This document shows, in pieces, positions 58,701-64,000 of a stretch of 64,000 nt of DNA (position 1 is the first letter of the stretch; each line of letters starts with the position of its first letter). The notes under the pieces are model-generated. The model made no database searches, was not told the origin of the DNA, and worked only from the letters and a program-made list of their open reading frames with translations. Source of the DNA: Cryobacterium sinapicolor (GTDB lineage Bacteria > Actinomycetota > Actinomycetes > Actinomycetales > Microbacteriaceae). Position numbers and translations under genes: made by a program. The stretch is taken from contig NZ_SOGQ01000019.1 of assembly GCF_004403465.1 (NCBI RefSeq), positions 79,932-143,931 of the forward strand. The letters run 5' to 3'.

Positions 58701-59685
58701 CGTGGAGAGCGTCGACGCCGAGGTCGCCAAGGTCGTCGAACTCGTCATGGACCACGCCGTGAAGCGCCCGAAGGAGTCGCTCATGGTCATCACGGCCAGT
58801 GCGCGCCACTCCGTGCGCGTGCATCAGGCCGTGCTGTCCGCGTTCTCCAAGCGCACCGACCTCTCCGACTTCATCCTGAAAGACCGGGCCGAGCCGTTCA
58901 CGGTGCTCACCCTCGAGCAGGCCGTGGCGCAGAGCCGCGACCGCGTGATCTTCTCTATCGGCTACGGCCGCACTCCGCACGGCCGCCTCCTGACGAACTT
59001 CGGTTCGCTGGGCGAGCCGGGCGGCGAACGGCTGCTGGCCATCGGCATGACCCGCGCCCGCCGTGCCATGGACATCGTCTCCTGCTTCCGCCCCTCCGAC
59101 ATCGACGAGGACCGCCAGCGTCACGGCATCCTCGCGCTCTCCCAGGTGCTCAGCGAGACAGAGGCGCGCCGCAACGAGCCGCAGGTTCCCGACGCGAGCG
59201 AGGCCATGCTGGTCGACCTGGCCCGGCGTTTGGAACGGCTCGGCCTCACCGTGTCGCTCGGCCACCGCGGCAAGCTGGCCCTCGCCGGCTCGCACGCGGG
59301 CCGTGCCGTCGTCGTCGAAACGGATGCCGTTGTCGGCCGGTCGAGCCTGCGCGAGTCCCTGAGGCTCCGCCCCGAGGTATTGCGCCGCCTCGGCTGGCAC
59401 TATCTGCGGGTGCACAGCTTCGAACTCTTCAGCAACCCGGACGCGGTGGCCGCCCGCGCGGCCGCTCTCGTCGGCGTGACCGTTTCGGCACCGGCTGCCG
59501 GAGCCGCCGGGCACGGTTCTGCCGCGCACGGTTCCCCGGCGCCCGGTTCCCCGGCGCCCGGTTCCCCGGCGCCCGGTTCCCCGGCGCCCGGTTCCCCGGC
59601 GCCGGGTTCGTCCGGCCCGGGTTCGTCCGGGCCGGGTTCGTCTGGCCCGGGTTCGTCTGGCCCGGTGCGCCGCCCTGGTGCCTGA
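55759..59685 (+). CDS. Large SF1-helicase-like protein with degenerate Walker motifs
   Basis: 1,308 residues. The core resembles AAA/SF1 proteins with a C-terminal nuclease-like domain. The P-loop reads LPGTGGTQT at 325-332, so the lysine that binds ATP phosphate is replaced by Gly329. The Walker B region reads LLVDAGATT at 849-857, with DE changed to DA. Motifs around TLTRSYRAGGEDLAELVNHRFYGG and AIGMTRARRAMDIVS are intact. About 1155-1240 resembles an MTES_1575/Vsr-like domain. Tail of GSPAP and GSSGP repeats. Possibly an inactive or structural relative. ATG 55759 has GGAGG ten bases upstream. Confidence 0.87.
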   Translation: MVSSVWRLDKKLDDDGILTEFQEAPPADPHDSAAPHAVSLGDPSLAVGNVADPVWQRWRDELAEVGGRSPLLHFSDGPRTRIELSATHPGGLPQFITGKTTLLSNLIRDELALRNARLAAGEITQKGIELRSMRGIESVHLAIGLAEWRHNDVDYSAPVLLRPLAIRRYGRDFELKLKGQPFLNPELARALKDQFEIVLDADAFVALAVTNGAFKPQPVIDRLRGLTSHLPWFNVVPRLVASAFADVGRALAADAADLDHPLLDAIGGNNNARRAIETAYNPVVPIGQDSRPPATDTLLLDADSEQENVVAQIAAGNSLVVKTLPGTGGTQTIVNAIGSLTAQHKRVLVVSARRSSLDGIAHRLVQVGLPGVAVTPRTLRRDLIQSITRNEKATQPMVGDVDDALVRLRKVLLDYRSALTRRDPALGVSVLDALGELARLAQLPAPPSTTARLDRRALERLAQGRPAAAATLIKAAALGEFRYGPGDSPWYGASFTSPADASAAHQLAKRVNQVELPRLLERAAGLVGQTRLRPFETIAELGVYLRLLLDIRETLDKFQPAVFDRSLTELISATASRRESPEMTGANRRRLRKLAVEYLRPGVHVSDMNESLRRIQQQRTLWQRFVVAGVTPEVPVGISDVHVAYQRVAEDLASLDIPLGAAGTTRQLSNRPVKELVYVISGLAAESEVLANLHERTALLATLREHNLDPLMTDLSQRHVSEKDVADELELAWWQSVLETMLSGDKALLNANTQVLDRLEADFRLVDEAHASTTGQLLAWLLAETWKIGVVDWPEEADNLRRLLRADRATPTRLHKAAPHLGRVLAPVWLASPYEVAALDDLMSFDTVLLVDAGATTLAENVGAIRRGRQIVAFGDPVTQTPSSFETGITAAADDRIVQETNVDALHADSALARLGELLPTLTLTRSYRAGGEDLAELVNHRFYGGRIDSLPWAGSYLGHGSLTINYVAGGHGMPDADSGAVESVDAEVAKVVELVMDHAVKRPKESLMVITASARHSVRVHQAVLSAFSKRTDLSDFILKDRAEPFTVLTLEQAVAQSRDRVIFSIGYGRTPHGRLLTNFGSLGEPGGERLLAIGMTRARRAMDIVSCFRPSDIDEDRQRHGILALSQVLSETEARRNEPQVPDASEAMLVDLARRLERLGLTVSLGHRGKLALAGSHAGRAVVVETDAVVGRSSLRESLRLRPEVLRRLGWHYLRVHSFELFSNPDAVAARAAALVGVTVSAPAAGAAGHGSAAHGSPAPGSPAPGSPAPGSPAPGSPAPGSSGPGSSGPGSSGPGSSGPVRRPGA
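59526..59666 (+). repeat. 15-bp tandem repeats encoding GSPAP/GSSGP
   Basis: Five units of a GCCCGGTTCCCCGGC type, then four of a GCCGGGTTCGTCCGG type, at the 3' end of the helicase-like gene, ending 19 bases before its stop. Probably variable in number between strains. Confidence 0.92.
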
Positions 59686-59890
59686 GCGCGGCGTGCCCCG
59701 GCAGACGGTCGTCAAATCGGCCGGCGCGTCCCGGCGAGCCCGGCTGACCCCGGCACCCGGCACCGACCCTGATCCGCACCCGCCGGTCCTGCGTGAGGAC
59801 GGCGGCGTCGTGCCCGCCGATCCGTCCGGACCGGGCACCCGCGGCGTCAACGACGATCGGCTCCGTCAGGACCGCCCGCCGCACTGGTAG
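59678..59890 (+). CDS. Small hypothetical protein ending DRPPHW
   Basis: About 70 residues from a GTG that overlaps the helicase stop by eight bases. Pro/Asp-rich and uncharged in the middle, with a C-terminal NDDRLRQDRPPHW that I recall as a conserved ending of small actinobacterial proteins located next to this helicase family. No ribosome site seen, so translation may be coupled. Could be a spurious frame. Confidence 0.5.
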   Translation: MPERGVPRQTVVKSAGASRRARLTPAPGTDPDPHPPVLREDGGVVPADPSGPGTRGVNDDRLRQDRPPHW

Positions 59891-59931
59891 CGGCAGCTTG
59901 CCGCCATCTGGGCCCGGCCGAGCGCGCGCGT

Positions 59932-60071
59932 GTGGCCAACTCAGGACATCCGTCGCCCGGTATGCCCGGCCGCCGCGGATCAGTGCGGTACCGGTGCGGA
60001 TGTCCGGGCCGGCCCGGACGGATCTCCTGAGTTGGCCACTGTCCTGAGTTGGCCACTGTCCTGAGTTGGCC
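59932..60071 (+). repeat. Inverted and tandem repeats of TCCTGAGTTGGCCACTG
   Basis: GTGGCCAACTCAGGA at 59932-59946 mirrors TCCTGAGTTGGCCAC at 60025-60039, followed by tandem copies at 60042 and 60059 (17-bp units). A nested GGACATCCG/CGGATGTCC pair and a TCCGGGCCGGCCCGGA palindrome lie inside. The gap 59891-60327 (437 bp) holds no gene I can support, only this and the 89-bp element. Confidence 0.85.
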
Positions 60072-60164
60072 TCAGGGCTCGGCGGCTGTGCTGCAGCGCT
60101 CGCCCGGTTCCAGCATCCACCGTGCGCTCCACCCTGCGCTCCACCGTGCGTTTCGCCCGCGGGC

Positions 60165-60253
60165 CGAACGAATTCGACGGAGATTCTCGTTTCGAACCGG
60201 GTTTCGGCCTGATTTAGGGCCGTTTTGGGCAGAATCTCCGTCGAATTCGTTCG
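60165..60253 (+). repeat. 89-bp inverted-repeat-ended element, copy 2
   Basis: Same left arm CGAACGAATTCGACGGAGATT (60165-60185) and mirror at 60233-60253, same 89-bp length as copy 1 at 14941. The interior is a reversed homologue of copy 1. It lies 75 bases before the end of mscL. Confidence 0.85.
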
Positions 60254-60327
60254 AGACTGAGCTGTGTCAAGCCTCGGAAGCGGAATGGGCGGTGGTGCGG
60301 TGCCTCGGGTGGGGAGGACGCGGACTG

Positions 60328-60765
60328 CTAGAGCGTGTGCTTCGGACCCTGCTCGAGCGTTGAGCCGGTGGCCAGCAGGTCGCGGATCTCGGTGAGCAGG
60401 TCGAGTTCCGTCGCCGGAGCGGCGGCCTCGGTGGCCGTGGGGATCCCGGCGACACGGCGGCGCTCCTGTGCGTGCTTGACATGGTTGAGCGGCATCACGA
60501 AGACGAAGTAGACGACGGCCGCGACCAGCAGGAATTGGATGGCCGCCGCGAGTACGAGCCCGAACGACAGTGCCCCCCCGCCGGGGAGGTTGACGATCAT
60601 TGCCTTTCCGAGGCTCTCCGAGTTGAAGATGGCGGCGATCAGGGGGTTGAAGATGCCCGTAACGATCGCGTTGACCACCGCGGTGAACGCGGCGCCGATG
60701 ACGACGGCGACGGCGAGCTCGATGACGTTGCCGCGCATGATGAATTCTTTGAAGCCCTGAATCAT
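60328..60765 (-). CDS. mscL: Large-conductance mechanosensitive channel MscL
   Basis: 145 residues. Opens under membrane tension to release solutes on osmotic downshock. The N-terminal QGFKEFIMRGNVIELAVAVV, the first helix, the periplasmic loop and the second helix LVAAVVYFVFVMPLN are intact, with a cytoplasmic C-terminal extension rich in Ala and charged residues. I chose ATG 60765 because GGAG lies nine bases before it. Confidence 0.95.
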   Translation of the reverse strand: MIQGFKEFIMRGNVIELAVAVVIGAAFTAVVNAIVTGIFNPLIAAIFNSESLGKAMIVNLPGGGALSFGLVLAAAIQFLLVAAVVYFVFVMPLNHVKHAQERRRVAGIPTATEAAAPATELDLLTEIRDLLATGSTLEQGPKHTL

Positions 60766-60825
60766 GGTGATACTCCGCAAAGGTTCCGGCGCCGTGGAAG
60801 GCGGATGGTGAGGTGGTGGAGGAGG

Positions 60826-61245
60826 TCAGGCAGACTTCGTGGCGGGCGCGGACGAGCTGTTGCTGCCGTTGCCGCTGTTGCTCGCCGCTTTCGCGGGGGC
60901 GGAGCTGTCCTTCGCTGGGGCCGCAGACTTCTCGCTGGAGGAGCTGGAGGAGCTGGAGGAGCTGGAGGAGCTGGAGGAGCTGGAGGAGCTGGAGGAGCTC
61001 GAGTCGGACTTCGTCTCCGACTTCTTGTCTGAGGACTTCGACGAGCGCTCGAGCGAGCGCTTCGCATCCGACCGGGCGTCGTTGCTGTAGAAACCGGACC
61101 CGCTGAAGGTCACGCCGATCGAGGAGAAGACCTTGCGCAGTCTGCCGTCGCAGGTCGGGCACTTGGTGAGCGAGTTGTCGGTGAATGCTTGCTGGATGTC
61201 GAACGCGGTGTCGCACTCGGTGCAACGGTAGGAATAGGTAGGCAC
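60826..61245 (-). CDS. FmdB-type zinc ribbon protein with poly-Ser tail
   Basis: 139 residues. The N-terminal 45 residues are a zinc ribbon (PTYSYRCTECDTAFD and KCPTCDGRLRKVFSS) of the FmdB family. After that comes a serine run of about 25 residues encoded by a nine-base ctggaggag repeat at about 60935-60999, then an Ala/Ser tail. The poly-Ser tract is low-complexity and probably variable. Same gene order as Rv0991c before the cyclo-ligase and galU in M. tuberculosis. Confidence 0.9.
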   Translation of the reverse strand: MPTYSYRCTECDTAFDIQQAFTDNSLTKCPTCDGRLRKVFSSIGVTFSGSGFYSNDARSDAKRSLERSSKSSDKKSETKSDSSSSSSSSSSSSSSSSSSSSSSSEKSAAPAKDSSAPAKAASNSGNGSNSSSAPATKSA

Positions 61246-61328
61246 TGGAACTCCGATGGGGGACCGGCCCGCGGGCCGGAATCTCCGATTGTGAAATGGC
61301 TTTCGTTGAACGGGAACGAAGGAAGGGG

Positions 61329-61907
61329 TCAGAACGCGATGATGCGTGTGGGGGTGACCAGGCCGTCGACCGGCTGGTCGTGCACCTCGCGGGGCACCTC
61401 ATCGACGAACTCATTGTCGAAGATGACGGCATACACCGGCGGGCACTTCTCCATCGAACCGAGCGTCTTGTCGTAGTAGCCGCGACCCCAGCCCATCCGC
61501 AGGCCCGACGCGTCGACGGCGGCGGCCGGTACGACGATCAGGTCGACGTCATTGATCGCGATCGGGCCCAGCAAGCTGCCGCCCGCCTCGGGGGCACCCG
61601 AGAGTCCCTCAAATTCGGTCTGGTCCTCCCCGACGGTCCAGTCCAGGAGTCCGTCGTCGCGGGACACCGGGAACAGCACACGGATGCCCTGGGCCTCGGC
61701 CCAGTTCACGAACGACCGAGTGTCCGGCTCGTTGCGGGAGGACAGATAGCAGGAGATGGACCGGGCCGACAGGTCCAGGGTGATGCTCTGCAGATTCTGG
61801 GTGAAGCCGGCCGTCGCGGCCTCCCGCTCCACCGAAGTCAGGTTCTGCCGACGCTCCCGCAGCTCGGCGCGAAGCGCGCGCTTTCGGTGACCGATGTCGG
61901 AGTCCAT
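61329..61907 (-). CDS. 5-formyltetrahydrofolate cyclo-ligase
   Basis: 192 residues. MTHFS family: KRALRAELRERRQNLTS, ATP-binding LLGPIAINDVDLIVVPAAAVDASG, and GRGYYDKTL for the folate site. It converts 5-formyl-THF to 5,10-methenyl-THF with ATP. The ATG at 61907 is preceded by AGGA eight bases upstream. It is divergent from galU with a 34-base gap. Confidence 0.93.
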   Translation of the reverse strand: MDSDIGHRKRALRAELRERRQNLTSVEREAATAGFTQNLQSITLDLSARSISCYLSSRNEPDTRSFVNWAEAQGIRVLFPVSRDDGLLDWTVGEDQTEFEGLSGAPEAGGSLLGPIAINDVDLIVVPAAAVDASGLRMGWGRGYYDKTLGSMEKCPPVYAVIFDNEFVDEVPREVHDQPVDGLVTPTRIIAF

Positions 61908-61941
61908 ATATCTCATCCTAGATGCCGATAACGTAGGGACC

Positions 61942-62835
61942 ATGGGGACAACAATTACGAAAGCCGTCATTCCTGCTGCAGGACTGGGTACTCGCTTCCT
62001 TCCGGCCACCAAGGCCATGCCGAAGGAGATGCTGCCGGTCGTCGACAAGCCGGCCATCCAGTACGTGGTCGAGGAGGCCGTAGCCGCCGGCCTGACCGAC
62101 GTGCTGATGGTCACCGGGCGCAACAAGAACGCGCTGGAAAACCATTTCGACCGCATGACCGAGCTTGAGGCCATCCTGAAGAAGAAGGGTGACCACGGCC
62201 GACTGGAGAAGGTCAACCACGCCACAGACTTAGCCGACATCCACTACGTGCGCCAGGGTGACCCTCTCGGCCTCGGCCACGCGGTGCTGCGGGCCAGGAT
62301 GCATGTGGGCAACGAACCGTTCGCGGTGCTGCTCGGTGACGACATCATCGACGAGCGCGACCCGCTGCTAGCGAAGATGCTGGCGGAACAGGGCAAGCGC
62401 CACACCAGCATCATCGCCCTGATGGAGGTGGAGCCCTCGCAGATCCACCTCTACGGTGCCGCCGCCGTCGAGGCCACCGACGACCCTGACGTCGTGCGGG
62501 TGACCGGGCTGGTCGAGAAGCCGAGCACCGAGGATGCGCCGTCGAACCTGGCCATCATCGGCCGCTACGTGCTGCGCCCCGAGGTCTTCGGGGTGCTCGA
62601 GCACACTCAGCCCGGCAAGGGCAACGAGATCCAGCTCACCGATGCGCTGCAGGAAATGGCGTTGAACCCGGAGGAGACCGGCGGTGTGTACGGGGTCATC
62701 TTCCGCGGCCGCCGCTACGACACGGGGGATCGCCTCGACTACATCAAGGCCATCGTGCAGCTCGCCGTCGACCGCGAGGACCTCGGCCCGGACCTGCGGC
62801 CCTGGCTGCACCAGTTCGTCGCCACGCTCGACTAG
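61942..62835 (+). CDS. galU: UTP-glucose-1-phosphate uridylyltransferase GalU
   Basis: 297 residues. Nucleotide-binding PAAGLGTRFLPATKAMPKEM at residues 11-30, LLGDDIIDE for metal and UDP, and EKPSTEDAPSNLAIIGRYVL. It makes UDP-glucose for cell-envelope sugars. ATG 61942 with AGGGA. It precedes a RimJ-like acetyltransferase on the same strand. Confidence 0.96.
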   Translation: MGTTITKAVIPAAGLGTRFLPATKAMPKEMLPVVDKPAIQYVVEEAVAAGLTDVLMVTGRNKNALENHFDRMTELEAILKKKGDHGRLEKVNHATDLADIHYVRQGDPLGLGHAVLRARMHVGNEPFAVLLGDDIIDERDPLLAKMLAEQGKRHTSIIALMEVEPSQIHLYGAAAVEATDDPDVVRVTGLVEKPSTEDAPSNLAIIGRYVLRPEVFGVLEHTQPGKGNEIQLTDALQEMALNPEETGGVYGVIFRGRRYDTGDRLDYIKAIVQLAVDREDLGPDLRPWLHQFVATLD

Positions 62836-62890
62836 GACGCGAGCAGTACATTGGGGAACACAATTTCGGCATTGAGTAGACGGGCACACT

Positions 62891-63550
62891 GTGGCGATCG
62901 CGATACCGACGCTTCATGACGGCCCCGTCACACTGCGGCCGATCCGATTGCGCGACGACCGCATCCTCGACCGGTCCCTGATGGAGAACCGGGGCTGGCT
63001 GCGCACCTGGGAGGCCACCAGCCCCTACGCGCCGATGTCCTTCGACACCCGCTCCAGCATCCGCAGCCTGCTCGCACACGCGCGGGCAGGCAGCGGGCTG
63101 CCGTTCGTGGTCGAATACCAGGGTGAGCTGGCCGGCCAGCTCAACGTGTCGTCGATCACCTGGGGGTCCCTGTCGTCGGCCACCATCGGCTACTGGGTCA
63201 GCGAGGAATTCGCGGGCAAGGCGATCACGCCCACCGCCGTGGCTCTGGCCACCGACTACTGTTTCGGCCAGCTCGGGCTGCACCGCATGGAGATCTGCAT
63301 CCGGCCCGAGAACGTGCCCTCGCTGCGGGTCGTGGAGAAACTCGGCTTCCGCTACGAGGGGCTGCGCCGCCGGTATATCCACATCAACGGCGACTGGCGG
63401 GACCATTTCTGCTTCGGTCTGGTGGCCGAGGAAGTGCGTCAGGGTGTGCTGCGCCGTTGGCAGTCCGGCCAGGTGTCGGCCGACGCCGCCCGGGTGACGG
63501 ACGTCGATCGTGCCGCGGCCGCGCATCCGTTGCCGGTGAGCGACCGATGA
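62891..63550 (+). CDS. RimJ-like GNAT N-acetyltransferase
   Basis: 219 residues, GNAT fold: VTLRPIRLRDDRILDRSL, YWVSEEFAGKAITPTAVALA for CoA, ENVPSLRVVEKLGFRYEGLRR at the end of the core. It resembles ribosomal-protein alanine acetyltransferases (RimJ/RimL), but specificity is not certain. GTG start. Located after galU as in M. tuberculosis, although moeA is missing between them here. Confidence 0.85.
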   Translation: MAIAIPTLHDGPVTLRPIRLRDDRILDRSLMENRGWLRTWEATSPYAPMSFDTRSSIRSLLAHARAGSGLPFVVEYQGELAGQLNVSSITWGSLSSATIGYWVSEEFAGKAITPTAVALATDYCFGQLGLHRMEICIRPENVPSLRVVEKLGFRYEGLRRRYIHINGDWRDHFCFGLVAEEVRQGVLRRWQSGQVSADAARVTDVDRAAAAHPLPVSDR

Positions 63551-63622
63551 GTGTGGCAATTGCCCGTGACACACCCTCGATAATCATCCCCACAAGGCCG
63601 CGGCCCTCCTACCTTAGAAACT

Positions 63623-64000
63623 ATGAGTAGCGAGGTCCTGGGCGGGGGAGTGATGATTGCGGTCGCGGCTGCCCTCTGGGTGACGTACCTCATGCCGACT
63701 TGGGCGCGTCGACGCCAATACCTCACCACCGAGCGCAACGCCGTCCGGCTCCAGCAGACCATGCGCATCCTGGCCGAGACGTCCGAGGTGCCCCAGCAGG
63801 TGCGGCTCGAAGCGAACGCGCGAACCGTCGTGACCCAACGCAAACTGCTGGCCCAGGCCGAGGACGATGCTCGGGCCGAGGCGAAGGCCGTGACGGATGC
63901 CGCGGCGTCCGCCCGGCGCTCCGCCGCGGCCCTGGCCGCCGCGAACCGTGCGGCCGCCGCCCGAGAGATCGCCGCGCAGGCTGCCGCCGTGCGCGCCGGG
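63623..64000 (+). CDS. Membrane protein, 3' end outside window
   Basis: 126 visible residues from ATG 63623. An N-terminal helix (VMIAVAAALWVTYLMPTWAR) is followed by a charged segment and an Ala/Arg-rich helical stretch that runs off the window edge. Location after the RimJ-like gene matches Rv0996 of M. tuberculosis, a conserved membrane protein with no known role. The gene continues past 64000, so domains downstream are unknown. Confidence 0.75.
   Translation, partial: MSSEVLGGGVMIAVAAALWVTYLMPTWARRRQYLTTERNAVRLQQTMRILAETSEVPQQVRLEANARTVVTQRKLLAQAEDDARAEAKAVTDAAASARRSAAALAAANRAAAAREIAAQAAAVRAG

Noticed and set aside
59526..59666. CRISPR array
   Set aside because: The 15-bp repeats are directly tandem, lack spacers, and are in frame inside a coding gene.
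59429..61432. A 667-residue minus-strand frame spanning the repeat region and mscL
   Set aside because: It crosses several real genes and repeat-derived sequence with no family match.

Overview
This 64 kb window comes from the chromosome of a high-GC actinobacterium. The gene set points to the family Microbacteriaceae, and a Cryobacterium- or Leifsonia-like genus is my best guess (inference only). The indicators are a mycothiol synthase, SenX3-RegX3, CarD, an IdeR/DtxR regulator, tandem CIRCE operators in front of groEL, and a fused IspDF. Gene order matches blocks of the Mycobacterium tuberculosis chromosome: glnR-mshD, gpm-senX3-regX3, carD-ispD-ispF-cysS-rlmB, XPB with its partner, and FmdB-cyclo-ligase-galU-rimJ. 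Almost everything is core chromosome. I see no prophage, insertion sequence or CRISPR array.

Region 1 (1-15,100) is phosphate and polyphosphate: pstB (cut by the window edge), pstA, pstC and pstS, with a PHO-box-like repeat in front of pstS; mutT1 and ppk; then mshD and a GlnR-type regulator. After some small genes, ygfZ and gpmA come phoU and senX3-regX3, whose products probably control the pst genes. Region 2 (15,100-24,000) holds an unknown lipoprotein, carD, ispDF, cysS, rlmB, a kinase-like DUF4032 gene, a sugar-ABC ATPase, a DsbA-like protein and tRNA-Thr. Region 3 (24,000-34,400) holds redox and repair genes (nitroreductase-like, msrB), small actinobacterial genes, a cold-shock gene, a DUF3048 lipoprotein, groEL, a WXG100 protein, a second two-component system, a FolP2-type gene and a RibD-C reductase. 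Region 4 (34,400-44,800) holds an XPB helicase and its partner, a second cold-shock gene overlapping a poly-aspartate DUF3027 gene, a DUF2530 gene antisense to it, serC, an IdeR-type regulator, and two secreted cell-wall hydrolases around an HNH gene and a candidate small RNA. tRNA-Arg follows.

Region 5 (47,288-53,455) is the most interesting part. It has a membrane-bound single-module peptide synthetase of the Pls type (the epsilon-poly-lysine synthetase architecture), a following M1 zinc peptidase, and a convergent phosphopantetheinyl transferase that could activate the synthetase. The adenylation pocket residues read as a lysine-type code, so this may make a lysine homopolymer or a related isopeptide.

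Region 6 (53,600-64,000) holds corA, adenosine deaminase, a 1,308-residue helicase-like protein whose Walker motifs look degenerate, an unusual repeat-rich intergenic stretch, mscL, an FmdB-type zinc ribbon with a poly-Ser tail, 5-formyltetrahydrofolate cyclo-ligase, galU, a RimJ-like acetyltransferase and the start of a membrane protein.

One 89-bp element with inverted-repeat ends occurs twice, at 14,941 and 60,165. Operon structure is mostly inferred from short or overlapping junctions. All family assignments are by eye.
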